This document shows, one piece after another, positions 1-7,079 of a DNA stretch of 10,589 nucleotides. The DNA is from an uncultured Clostridium sp. (GTDB lineage Bacteria > Bacillota > Clostridia > Clostridiales > Clostridiaceae). The translations under genes and the position numbers were made by a program. Location: contig NZ_CAAGHK010000041.1 of NCBI RefSeq assembly GCF_900769625.1, forward strand, positions 1 to 10,589, read 5' to 3'. Numbering within the stretch: the first letter of the stretch is position 1; each line of letters starts with the position of its first letter. The notes under the pieces are model-generated. The model did no database searches and had not been told where the DNA came from. It saw nothing but the letters and a program-made list of their open reading frames with translations.

Positions 1-218
1 GACGGAAAATAAAATAATTATTTTCCTCCTACTCGATTGTATATATTTCAATTAGCAATTGACATTGGACAAATGACAATTTTGGTGAAAATCCTTAGAG
101 GATTTTTTAATTGCTATGTAAACTATTTATTATAATATATAATGTGAAAAATTACATTGTATATATTGGAAATATTTGTTAACATAATATTGTAAAGCAA
201 AAATAATAATAAGTCTGA
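1..218. other. Gene-free A+T-rich leader region
   Basis: No reading frame here looks like protein on either strand. It contains an A/T-rich inverted repeat at 4-12 / 18-26 (GGAAAATAA with TTATTTTCC) that has no T-tract after it, and the larger hairpin listed separately. TATAAT hexamers occur at 131-136 and 138-143, but neither has a good -35 element at 16-18 bases, so no promoter is called with confidence. Any promoter for the downstream malQ-glgP genes probably lies here or inside the repressor relic. Confidence 0.5.
53..116 (+). repeat. Nested hairpin, probable dispersed repeat or terminator
   Basis: Two sets of inverted arms are nested. The outer arms are TAGCAATT (53-60) and AATTGCTA (109-116). 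The inner arms are AAAATCCT (88-95) and AGGATTTT (99-106), with a 3-base TAG loop and a T-rich right arm. Between the left arms lies a degenerate GACATTGGACAAATGACAATT stretch that repeats a GACAatt-like unit. The inner hairpin could act as a weak terminator. The nested form and the short internal repeats resemble non-coding palindromic elements scattered through clostridial genomes; that family assignment is from memory and not verified. Confidence 0.45.
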
Positions 219-470
219 ATTATTAGAAAAAAATATGAATATAATATTGATGGAATGAATGTACCAAAGGATGTGTCGATGATTGGCTTTGATTAGATAA
301 ATGAAAGTAAATATTATAATCCTAGTATTACAACAGTGAAACAGCCACAGAAAGAAATGGCAGAGACAAGTATTAATCTATTATTTTCATTGTTAAATAA
401 TGATATGGATAATAAACATATAATCCTTGATACTGAATTAGTAGAAAAGGATTCATGTTTTAATATATAA
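219..470 (+). pseudogene. LacI/GalR-family repressor, C-terminal relic
   Basis: One frame encodes NVPKDVSMIGFD, a TAG stop at 294-296, then about 57 residues ending at TAA 468-470. This matches the end of the LacI/GalR effector-binding domain: VPxDVSxIGFD, then the PSITTVKQP segment, then a helix with EMAETSINLLFSLL. The in-frame stop falls just after GFD, where the family usually has another Asp or Asn. Upstream the frame stays open only to about 219, and no helix-turn-helix domain is present, so at least 250 residues are missing. The relic ends 32 bases before malQ, a common position for a maltose-type regulator of this operon. A former MalR-like role is an inference from position. The remnant cannot bind DNA and is unlikely to make a stable protein. 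Confidence 0.8.
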
Positions 471-487
471 ATATTCATTGAGCATAT

Positions 488-505
488 AGGAGGTATAAAG
501 AATTG
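488..505 (+). promoter_or_regulatory. Ribosome binding site that selects the TTG start of malQ
   Basis: A perfect AGGAGG lies at 488-493. The TTG at 503 is 9 bases downstream, within the usual range. The next in-frame start, ATG at 509, is 15 bases away, which is too far. TTG is therefore the preferred start, although the two alternatives differ by only two residues. Confidence 0.7.
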
Positions 506-1996
506 GGGATGGAAAGAGGTAGCGGCATTCTTATGCATATAGCATCATTGCCAGGCAAATATGGTATAGGTACTTTTGGGAAAAGTGCATATGAATTTTG
601 CGATTTCTTAGAAAAAAGTGGACAGAAATACTGGCAGATACTACCGCTTGGTCAAACAAGTTATGGGGATTCTCCATATCAGGCATTTTCAGCTTTTGCT
701 GGGAATCCATATTTTATTGATTTAGATATATTACAGGAAAAAGGGTTACTGAGTAAAGAAGACTATGAAAATGTGAACTTTGGAGAAAATCCAGAAGTTA
801 TTGATTATGGGCTTATGTTTACTGAAAAAATGAAGGTATTAAGAAAAGCATATAGCAACTTTAAAATAGAGGGTAATGAATCATTTAAGAGTTTTGAATT
901 AGAAGAAGAAAAATGGCTTGATGACTATAGTCTTTTTATGGCTTTGAAGTATAATTTTAATTTTATTTCATGGAGTTTCTGGGATGAAAAAATAAAAAAG
1001 CATGATGAAGAGTGTTTAGATAAATATAGGAATGAATTAGAAGATGATATTAACTACTGGAAGTTTATACAGTATGAGTTTTTTGGACAGTGGAAAAAAT
1101 TAAAAAAATATGCAAATGAGAAAAATATAAAAATAATTGGAGATATACCTATTTATCTTGCAAATGACAGCGCAGATGTATGGTCTAATCCAAAAGTATT
1201 TTTATTAAATGAGGAAACGTTTGATCCAATTAAGGTATCAGGATGTCCTCCAGATGCATTCTCAGATACAGGACAGTTATGGGGAAATCCTATTTATGAC
1301 TGGGATTATTTAGAAGATAATGATTATGAGTGGTGGATAAACAGAATTGATGCCAGTCTTAAGCTTTATGATGTTTTAAGAATAGACCATTTCAGAGGTT
1401 TTGAGGCATACTGGGCAGTTCCTTATGGTGAAAAGACAGCAGAAAATGGAGGATGGGTTAAGGGTCCTGGGATTAAGCTTTTTAATGCCATAAAAGATAA
1501 ATTGGGTGAAATAGATATAATTGCTGAAGATCTTGGTTATTTAACACAGGAAACTCTTGATTTTAAGAAGGAAACAGGATTCCCAGGAATGAAGATAATT
1601 CAGTTTGCCTTTGGTAGTGATAGTCGAAATCCTTATCTGCCTCATAATTATGAAATGAACTGTGTTGCATATACAGGAACTCATGATAATGATACAGTCA
1701 GAGGATGGCTTGAAGTTTCAGGCTCAGAGGAAGAAGTCGAAAGGGCAGTAGAATATTTTAATCTTACAAAAGAAGAAGGGTACAATTGGGGAATTATAAG
1801 AGGAATATGGAGTAGCGTAGCACGCACTTCCATAGGAGTTATGCAGGATTTTCTGAATCTTGGAAATGAAGCGAGGATTAACAAACCTTCAACTTTAGCA
1901 AGCAACTGGAGCTGGAGAGCTAAAGATGATGTGTTTACAAATGATCTGGCAAAAAAAATATATAGATTAACTAAAATTTATGGAAGGTGTGAATAA
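503..1996 (+). CDS. malQ: 4-alpha-glucanotransferase (amylomaltase), GH77
   Basis: This cytoplasmic enzyme transfers alpha-1,4-glucan segments between maltodextrins, releasing glucose and building longer chains that phosphorylase can attack. The 497 residues match the usual bacterial length of about 500. The GH77 signatures appear in order: SLPGKYGIGTFG near the N-terminus, QILPLGQTSYGDSPYQ, DIPIYLANDSADVW, PPDAFSDTGQLWGNP, then the three catalytic blocks. These are RIDHFRG (nucleophile D295), IAEDLG (acid/base E342) and GTHDND (D395), close to the numbering of Thermus amylomaltase. The gene starts at TTG with a strong Shine-Dalgarno sequence. glgP begins two bases after its stop, so the two are almost certainly co-transcribed and probably translationally coupled. 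No biosynthetic glycogen genes are in view, so a maltodextrin or glycogen breakdown role is likely. A LacI-type relic sits just upstream. Identification is very secure. Confidence 0.97.
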   Translation: MGMERGSGILMHIASLPGKYGIGTFGKSAYEFCDFLEKSGQKYWQILPLGQTSYGDSPYQAFSAFAGNPYFIDLDILQEKGLLSKEDYENVNFGENPEVIDYGLMFTEKMKVLRKAYSNFKIEGNESFKSFELEEEKWLDDYSLFMALKYNFNFISWSFWDEKIKKHDEECLDKYRNELEDDINYWKFIQYEFFGQWKKLKKYANEKNIKIIGDIPIYLANDSADVWSNPKVFLLNEETFDPIKVSGCPPDAFSDTGQLWGNPIYDWDYLEDNDYEWWINRIDASLKLYDVLRIDHFRGFEAYWAVPYGEKTAENGGWVKGPGIKLFNAIKDKLGEIDIIAEDLGYLTQETLDFKKETGFPGMKIIQFAFGSDSRNPYLPHNYEMNCVAYTGTHDNDTVRGWLEVSGSEEEVERAVEYFNLTKEEGYNWGIIRGIWSSVARTSIGVMQDFLNLGNEARINKPSTLASNWSWRAKDDVFTNDLAKKIYRLTKIYGRCE

Positions 1997-1998
1997 TC

Positions 1999-4359
1999 GT
2001 GGAGAAACAAAAAATAAAAGACGGTATTGAGAGATACTTAAAGGTAAAACATGGTGTTAAGCTGAAAGATGCTAAAGACTATGAAATTTTTAATGCAGTT
2101 TCATTAACTATGTTGGAAGAAATAATTGATAATTGGAATGAAACTACTGATACTTATAATAGAGGAAGAATGGCATATTATTTATCAGCTGAATACTTAA
2201 TGGGAAGAGCATTAGGCAACAATCTTATGAATCTTGGATTATATGATGAGGTAAAAGAAGTATTAGCTGAAATGAAAATTGATATGAATAGAATTGAAGA
2301 AATTGAAGAGGATGCAGGTCTTGGTAATGGAGGTCTTGGAAGACTTGCTGCATGTTTTATAGAATCAGCAGCAACTTTAAACATGCCTTTGATGGGATAT
2401 GGTATAAGATACAGCAATGGTCTGTTTAAACAGAATATAGAAAATGGATTCCAGACAGAATGTGAAGATACATGGCTTAAATATGGAGAAGCATGGAGTA
2501 TCAGAAAAGATGATGAAACACAGATAATCAAGTTTTCTGATATGACTGTTAAGGCTGTTCCGTATGATATTCCTATAATCGGATATAGAACAAAGAATAT
2601 AAATACATTGAGACTTTGGCAGTGTGAAGCACTTAGAGAATTTGATTTTAACTTATTTAATAATCAGCAGTATATCGAAGCTGTATCTGCAAGAAATAAA
2701 GCTGAAGATATCTCAAGAGTACTATATCCTAATGATACAGCAGAAGCAGGGAAGATATTAAGGCTTAGACAACAGTATTTCTTCTCAAGTGCATCTATGA
2801 AGGATATCATCAAGAAGCATAAGAGTAAATATGGAAGTGATTTTTCAGACTTTGCAAAATATAATGTTGCACAGTTAAATGATACTCATCCAACAATCTC
2901 TATTCTTGAATTTATAAGAATATTAGTTGATGAAGAAAATGTTGATTTTAATATGGCATTAGGAATTGCAAAAGAATTCTTTGCATACACAAACCATACA
3001 ATATTAGCAGAAGCATTAGAAAAATGGGATATAAGACTTATAGATAGATTATTCCCAAGAATTCTTCAAATTGCATATGCAGTTGATGATGCACTTATGA
3101 ACGAATTAAGACAAAAAGGATATGATGAAGGTTCAATCTGGAACTTTAGAATTGTTGCAAATGATCAGATAAGAATGGCTAATCTTGCTATCTTTGTTGG
3201 AAGAGCAGTTAATGGTGTTGCAGCACTTCATACAGAAATATTAAAGAAACATGAACTTAACAACTGGTATAATCTATATCCAAACAAATTCCAAAATAAG
3301 ACTAATGGAATAACACCAAGAAGGTGGCTTAGATTATGCAACTCAGAATTATCAGAATTTATCACAGAATTATTAGGAACTGAAGAATGGGTTAAGAAAT
3401 TAGACTTGTTAAAGGGCCTTGAAAAATATATGGATGATGATAAAGTACTTGAAAGACTTATGGATATCAAACATGAAAAGAAGGTTCAGCTTGCTGCATA
3501 TATTAAGCAGGAAGAAGGAATAATAGTTGATCCTGATTCATTCTTTGATATTCAGATAAAGAGACTTCATGAATATAAGAGACAGTTATTGAATGCATTA
3601 TATATTTTAGATTTATATTATAGAGTTAAGGAAAACCATGCTCTTGATATACCTAAGACTACATTCATTTTTGGAGCAAAGGCATTCCCAGGGTATAGAA
3701 GAGCAAAAGGTATTGTTAAGTTTATAAACGAAATAGCAAATTTAATAGATAGTGATGAACAGGCATCTAAGAAGATGAAGGTTGTGTTTGTACATAACTA
3801 TAGAGTATCTTATGCACAAAAATTATTCCCAGGTTCAGATTTATCTAAGCAGATTTCAACTGCGGGTAAGGAAGCATCTGGTACAGGTAATATGAAGTTT
3901 ATGTTAAATGCAACTCCTACATTTGGTACTTATGATGGAGCAAATATAGAAATTGTACAGGCTAGTGGAGAAGAAAATAACTATATCTTTGGTCTGAGAG
4001 TTGAAGATATTGAAAAAATTAAACACAGCTATGATCCAAAGGCATACTATAGAGATAATGCGTCTATCAAGAGAGCTGTTGATACACTCATCAATGGAAC
4101 TATTGATGATGGTGGAACTGGATACTTTGAAGATCTTTATAATGCATTATTAGAAGAAAGAGATCAATATTATTTATTGGCTGATTTTGAGTCATTCAAG
4201 CAGACAGAAGAAAGAGTGTTTGAAGATTATAGAGATAAGAAGAAGTGGGCTAGAAAATGTCTTGTAAATCTTGCAAATGCAGGACAGTTTTCTAGCGACA
4301 GAACAATAAAACAATATGCAGATGAAATCTGGGATATAAAACCAAACGCAGTTCAGTAA
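1999..4359 (+). CDS. glgP: Glycogen/maltodextrin phosphorylase, GT35
   Basis: A pyridoxal-phosphate enzyme that cleaves the terminal alpha-1,4 bond of glycogen or maltodextrin with phosphate, giving glucose-1-phosphate. The 786 residues are normal for the family (about 750-840). Visible landmarks are AEYLMGRALGNNL, EEDAGLGNGGLGRLAACF, AVPYDIPIIGYR, NTLRLW, QLNDTHPTI, TNHTILAEALEKW, TNGITPRRWL, the IKRLHEYKRQ block, and the cofactor motif EASGTGNMKFMLN with Schiff-base lysine K633. The segment after it reads NATPTFGTYDGANIEI, slightly different from the commoner NGALTIGTLDGANVEI, but with the DGAN core intact. The start is GTG, 9 bases after AAGGTG (1984-1989), which lies inside the end of malQ. 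This supports translational coupling. The sequence does not separate a glycogen preference (GlgP) from a maltodextrin preference (MalP); the malQ partner favours maltodextrins. Confidence 0.96.
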   Translation: MEKQKIKDGIERYLKVKHGVKLKDAKDYEIFNAVSLTMLEEIIDNWNETTDTYNRGRMAYYLSAEYLMGRALGNNLMNLGLYDEVKEVLAEMKIDMNRIEEIEEDAGLGNGGLGRLAACFIESAATLNMPLMGYGIRYSNGLFKQNIENGFQTECEDTWLKYGEAWSIRKDDETQIIKFSDMTVKAVPYDIPIIGYRTKNINTLRLWQCEALREFDFNLFNNQQYIEAVSARNKAEDISRVLYPNDTAEAGKILRLRQQYFFSSASMKDIIKKHKSKYGSDFSDFAKYNVAQLNDTHPTISILEFIRILVDEENVDFNMALGIAKEFFAYTNHTILAEALEKWDIRLIDRLFPRILQIAYAVDDALMNELRQKGYDEGSIWNFRIVANDQIRMANLAIFVGRAVNGVAALHTEILKKHELNNWYNLYPNKFQNKTNGITPRRWLRLCNSELSEFITELLGTEEWVKKLDLLKGLEKYMDDDKVLERLMDIKHEKKVQLAAYIKQEEGIIVDPDSFFDIQIKRLHEYKRQLLNALYILDLYYRVKENHALDIPKTTFIFGAKAFPGYRRAKGIVKFINEIANLIDSDEQASKKMKVVFVHNYRVSYAQKLFPGSDLSKQISTAGKEASGTGNMKFMLNATPTFGTYDGANIEIVQASGEENNYIFGLRVEDIEKIKHSYDPKAYYRDNASIKRAVDTLINGTIDDGGTGYFEDLYNALLEERDQYYLLADFESFKQTEERVFEDYRDKKKWARKCLVNLANAGQFSSDRTIKQYADEIWDIKPNAVQ

Positions 4360-4375
4360 GATTAAGAAGTCAATC

Positions 4376-4424
4376 AATAAGACTTGTAGATTTAGTATAG
4401 TTCTAGATCTGCAGGTCTTATTTT
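4376..4424 (+). terminator. Intrinsic terminator of malQ-glgP
   Basis: Left arm AATAAGACTTGTAGAT (4376-4391) pairs fully with ATCTGCAGGTCTTATT (4407-4422), allowing two G-U pairs. The stem can extend three more pairs towards the loop. The arm runs into TTTT (4421-4424). It starts 16 bases after the glgP stop. Confidence 0.9.
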
Positions 4425-4509
4425 AAATTAGTCAATTAATCAATAATATGATATATTTGTTATAATATAATTTTAGTAGGTACAAAAGGTAATGAAAACC
4501 ATATGAAAA

Positions 4510-4533
4510 AGGAGATGCAAAAAAACATCTCCT
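4510..4533. terminator. Hairpin, terminator-like on the - strand
   Basis: Perfect 8-bp arms AGGAGATG (4510-4517) and CATCTCCT (4526-4533) enclose an 8-base A-rich loop. The five A residues at 4505-4509 give a T-tract only when read on the - strand, so it resembles a leftward terminator. No leftward gene is evident nearby. It may instead be part of the mobile-element remnant suggested for this gap. Confidence 0.5.
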
Positions 4534-4593
4534 ATATACATAAATTATCCATTATAATTTTATTGCTGAGATAAAAAGAATGGAGATGAATTT

Positions 4594-4698
4594 ATGTATA
4601 ATAATAGTTTAGATGACAATGGCTTTACTTTCAAGGACTTAGAACAAAAAATTTATAAAAGTTTACATTTAAATATAATTAAGATAAGATTAATTTAG
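4594..4698 (+). pseudogene. Short ORF, possible ISLre2/UPF0236 transposase N-terminal remnant
   Basis: ATG at 4594 opens 34 codons ending at TAG 4696-4698. GGAG at 4582-4585 is 8 bases upstream, a good ribosome binding site. The first 22 residues read MYNNSLDDNGFTFKDLEQKI plus YK, which resembles the start of ISLre2-type (UPF0236) transposases as I remember them (an F-K-E/D-L-E-x-K-I-Y/F-K pattern). After YK the sequence turns into low-complexity SLHLNIIKIRLI and stops, consistent with a deletion or frameshift that removed the catalytic body. The alternative is an unrelated small protein of 34 residues. No transposase domain remains, and I could not find matching inverted ends by eye. Confidence 0.4.
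4662..4690 (+). promoter_or_regulatory. Candidate promoter of the hydroxyacid dehydrogenase
   Basis: TTTACA (4662-4667, 5 of 6 matches to the sigma-A -35) and TAAGAT (4685-4690, 4 of 6) are separated by exactly 17 bases. Transcription would start near 4697, giving a leader of about 45 bases. In such A+T-rich DNA the -10 match is weak evidence. Confidence 0.4.
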
Positions 4699-4742
4699 AA
4701 TAATATGAATTTTAATATAGATTAGAAAAGAGGCTGTAAATT

Positions 4743-5699
4743 ATGAAAAAGATAGTTGTATTAGATGGGAAAACTTTAGGCAATGTAGATTATATTAAAC
4801 TTAATGAATTTGGAGAAGTTGTATATTATGATATGACAAGTGAGGATATGGTTTCAGAAAGAATAAAAGATGCGGATATTGTCCTTACTAATAAGGTTGT
4901 ATTGAAGGAAAAAGATTTGAAAAATGCTGAAAATCTGAAACTTATCTGTGAGATGGCAACAGGATATAATAATATAGATATGGATTATGTAAGGAAAAAT
5001 AATATTGCAGTTACTAATGTAGCGGGATATTCAACAAACACTGTAGCACAGCACACTTTTGCAATGCTTCTTCACTTATATGATAATTTGAGTTATTTTG
5101 ATAGGTTTGTAAAAAGTGGAGAGTATTCTAAGAGTGGAATGTTTACCAATGTTGATATGACTTATCATGATCTGTGTGGTAAAGTATGGGGAATAATAGG
5201 TCTTGGTGCTATTGGAAAAAGAGTTGCCAAAATAGCTCAGGCTTTTGGTGCAAGAGTAATTTATTACTCAACAAGTGGAAAAAATGCAGATCCGGATTAT
5301 GCACAGGTTGATTTCGATGAATTATTAAAAAAGGCGGATGTTATTTCAATACATGCTCCATTAAATGAAAGAACTAAGGGGCTTATAGATTATGATGCCT
5401 TATCAAAAATGAAAAAGGATGCAGTGTTGATTAATGTAGGAAGAGGTCCTATAGTTGTGGATTCTGATATAGCAAGAGCTCTTGATGAAGATATAATAGG
5501 AGGAGCAGCCCTTGATGTGTTTGAAATAGAACCTATACCAAAAGATAATCCATTACTTAGTGTTAGAAATAAGGAAAGGCTACTTATGACACCACATGTT
5601 GCATGGGCAAGCGAAGAAGCTAGAAATAGATTATTTGATGATCTGTTAGAAAATATAGCTGCATTTATAAGAGGCGAAAGAAGAAATAGGATAGATTAG
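4743..5699 (+). CDS. D-isomer-specific 2-hydroxyacid dehydrogenase (hydroxypyruvate/glycerate type)
   Basis: A cytoplasmic NAD(P)-dependent enzyme that interconverts a 2-keto acid and its D-2-hydroxy acid. The 318 residues fit the glycerate dehydrogenase/hydroxypyruvate reductase branch. The N- and C-terminal parts form the substrate lobe. The nucleotide lobe carries GLGAIG at 153-158. The catalytic residues are R234 (in NVGRG), E263 (in EIEP) and H285 (in PHVAW), with the usual R-to-E spacing of 29. The end of the second nucleotide-fold strand reads IYYSTSGK, with S176 where NAD-specific members normally have Asp, so cofactor preference is open. ATG is supported by AGAGG at 4729-4733, 9 bases away. 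It is a single-gene unit with its own terminator. Exact substrate (hydroxypyruvate, glyoxylate, pyruvate or other) cannot be read from sequence; serB/serC-type neighbours that might decide it are absent. Confidence 0.9.
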   Translation: MKKIVVLDGKTLGNVDYIKLNEFGEVVYYDMTSEDMVSERIKDADIVLTNKVVLKEKDLKNAENLKLICEMATGYNNIDMDYVRKNNIAVTNVAGYSTNTVAQHTFAMLLHLYDNLSYFDRFVKSGEYSKSGMFTNVDMTYHDLCGKVWGIIGLGAIGKRVAKIAQAFGARVIYYSTSGKNADPDYAQVDFDELLKKADVISIHAPLNERTKGLIDYDALSKMKKDAVLINVGRGPIVVDSDIARALDEDIIGGAALDVFEIEPIPKDNPLLSVRNKERLLMTPHVAWASEEARNRLFDDLLENIAAFIRGERRNRID

Positions 5700-5714
5700 T
5701 TCTATATAAGAGTT

Positions 5715-5757
5715 AAAAAGACTGAAGATTACTTGTTGTAATTTTAAGTCTTTTTCT
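5715..5757 (+). terminator. Intrinsic terminator after the dehydrogenase
   Basis: Arms 5715-5732 and 5738-5755 form an 18-position stem with one mismatch (G5724) and one G-U pair around a TTGTT loop. The base pairs AAAAAGACT with AGTCTTTTT, which gives the T-tract. It begins 16 bases after the stop codon. The A-rich left base makes it potentially active in both directions. Confidence 0.88.
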
Positions 5758-5961
5758 AATTCTAAAAAATAATTGGATTTAATAAAAAATATAGTAGTAA
5801 ACAATATTTAACTGTATAAGACAGATTTATAAAAATATAAAGAATGTAGATTAGTTTTATTAAAAAACTAATTGTGATAATATAGTAAATGGGGATGATA
5901 GGTACCTATAATAAAAAATATAAAGTATATAGCTAGAATTTTAAATTGGTTTCGAAGTATT
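5758..5961. other. Intergenic region with two palindromes
   Basis: No protein-like frame is seen on either strand. There is a perfect 8-bp inverted repeat TTAGTTTT (5851-5858) / AAAACTAA (5864-5871), and a perfect 12-base palindrome ATAGGTACCTAT (5898-5909). The palindrome could be an operator-sized protein site, but it lies about 55-65 bases upstream of the likely promoter of the next gene and nothing links it to a regulator. Confidence 0.4.
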
Positions 5962-5991
5962 TTAACATAATAACAGTAAGATAGATATAAG
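5962..5991 (+). promoter_or_regulatory. Candidate promoter of the PHP phosphatase gene
   Basis: TTAACA (5962-5967) and TATAAG (5986-5991) each match the sigma-A consensus at 5 of 6 positions, with an 18-base spacer. Transcription would start near 5998, just before the AGAGG ribosome binding site at 6006-6010. Confidence 0.45.
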
Positions 5992-6019
5992 AATATTTAA
6001 GGAAAAGAGGAATAATATA

Positions 6020-6742
6020 ATGAAATATGCTTTAGATGTACATACACATACAATTGTAAGCGGTCATGCATATTCTACTTTAATGGAAAATGCAAAGACT
6101 GCAAGTGAAAAAGGAATAAAGGTATTAGGCACAACAGAACATGGATGCACAATGCCTCATGCGCCTCATATATGGTATTTTAATAATTATAAAGTACTTC
6201 CAAGAGAAATGTATGGAGTTACAATGCTTTATGGAGTTGAAGCTAATATAATTAATTATGATGGAAAGCTTGACATGGATGATGAGACTTTAGGAAAGCT
6301 TGATATTGTCATAGGAAGCATTCATGATGAGGTGTATAAGATTGGAAGTGTTGAAGAAAATACATCAGCATTTATAAATGCAATTAAGGGTGGAAAGATT
6401 GATGTTATAGGTCATCTGGGAAATCCAAGGATACCAGTTGATTTTGAAGCAATAGTGAAATGTGCAAAGGAATATAATGTTCTTATTGAAATAAATAACA
6501 GTTCATTTACTACATCAAGGATTGGAAGTTTTGAAAATTGTACAAAGATTGCACAATTATGCAAGGATAATGGCAATATAATAATAATAAATAGTGATGC
6601 TCATTTCTGTACAAAGATAGGTGAATTTACTGAAGCAGTAAATATGCTTGAATCAATTGATTTCCCAGAAGAAAGGATTATAAATTCTGATCCGGAAAAA
6701 TTATTAGAACTTCTTAGAAGCAAGGGAAGGAAAATTGATTAA
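6020..6742 (+). CDS. PHP-domain metal-dependent phosphatase, YcdX family
   Basis: This 240-residue protein is the length of the single-domain YcdX-type PHP phosphohydrolases, which fold as a seven-stranded barrel around a trinuclear metal site, usually zinc. All expected ligands are visible: H8 and H10 (DVHTHT), H16 (SGHAYS), H41 (TEHG), E74 (YGVEANI), H102 (GSIHDE), H132 (VIGHLGNP), D193 and H195 (NSDAH). They sit at a constant offset of one from the E. coli YcdX positions as I recall them. A catalytically active phosphatase is therefore likely. The physiological substrate is not established for the family. It lacks the polymerase or HisK features of other PHP proteins, so a histidinol-phosphatase or DNA polymerase role is unlikely. 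ATG follows AGAGG by 9 bases. It appears to be monocistronic between two terminators. Confidence 0.9.
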   Translation: MKYALDVHTHTIVSGHAYSTLMENAKTASEKGIKVLGTTEHGCTMPHAPHIWYFNNYKVLPREMYGVTMLYGVEANIINYDGKLDMDDETLGKLDIVIGSIHDEVYKIGSVEENTSAFINAIKGGKIDVIGHLGNPRIPVDFEAIVKCAKEYNVLIEINNSSFTTSRIGSFENCTKIAQLCKDNGNIIIINSDAHFCTKIGEFTEAVNMLESIDFPEERIINSDPEKLLELLRSKGRKID

Positions 6743-6807
6743 TCAACATTAACCTGTAAATAATATTTTGATTTAATATTAGTTGGAAATAATATATTAA
6801 TTATATG

Positions 6808-6853
6808 AAAGTTCGGGATTTAAAGTTAATTTATATTCTGAACTTTTCTTTTT
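6808..6853 (+). terminator. Intrinsic terminator after the PHP phosphatase gene
   Basis: AAAGTTCGGGAT (6808-6819) pairs with ATTCTGAACTTT (6835-6846) over 12 positions with two G-U pairs. A T-tract with one C follows (6847-6853). It lies 65 bases after the stop codon. Confidence 0.8.
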
Positions 6854-7024
6854 GTCATGAAAAAATATTGTTATGTTGAATAGATTAGTGTGTTGAAAAA
6901 AACTGTCTGCATTTGAAGATAAGATGCTAGATAATGATAAAATCAGACTTTAATTATTGATATTATAAGAACATAGTAGAAAAAAGCAGAGAAATATTTA
7001 ATGTGTAAAGAAAGAAATAGCCCC
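6854..7024. other. Intergenic region without recognisable content
   Basis: The reading frames are short and interrupted on both strands and show no family resemblance. The only structure noted is a 6-bp inverted repeat AAATAG (7015-7020) / CTATTT (7029-7034), which overlaps the -35 region of the next promoter and could be an operator or chance. Confidence 0.4.
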
Positions 7025-7051
7025 TTAACTATTTACAAAATTTGGTATAAT
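7025..7051 (+). promoter_or_regulatory. Candidate extended -10 promoter of the L,D-transpeptidase gene
   Basis: A perfect TATAAT at 7046-7051 is preceded by TGG (7043-7045), giving an extended -10. The best -35 is TTAACT (7025-7030, 4 of 6, 15-base spacer), which is weak but tolerable with an extended -10. Transcription would begin near 7058, so the messenger would start almost directly at the ribosome binding site. Confidence 0.55.
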
Positions 7052-7059
7052 TATATTGT

Positions 7060-7079
7060 GGGGGGTGGAGAATAGAATG
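7060..7079 (+). promoter_or_regulatory. Ribosome binding site that selects ATG 7077
   Basis: The open frame extends up to a TTG at 7056, but the G-rich GGTGGAG run (7064-7070) lies downstream of that codon and 6 bases before ATG 7077. ATG 7077 is therefore the start; the TTG lies at or before the likely transcription start. Confidence 0.85.

Noticed and set aside
118..131. Possible catabolite (CcpA) cre site TGTAAACTATTTAT
   Set aside because: It misses three positions of the cre consensus, including the central CG and the final CA; in A+T-rich DNA this is expected by chance.
314..538. 74-codon - strand frame opposite the repressor relic
   Set aside because: The + strand translation matches the LacI/GalR family, while the - strand product has no recognisable features.
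2178..2531. 117-codon open frame on the - strand inside glgP
   Set aside because: It is a shadow of the glgP coding frame, Ser/Pro-rich as is usual for antisense of A+T-rich genes, and shows no family resemblance.
7056..7076. Upstream TTG start for the L,D-transpeptidase
   Set aside because: The ribosome binding site lies downstream of this TTG and next to ATG 7077, and the likely transcript starts at about the TTG.
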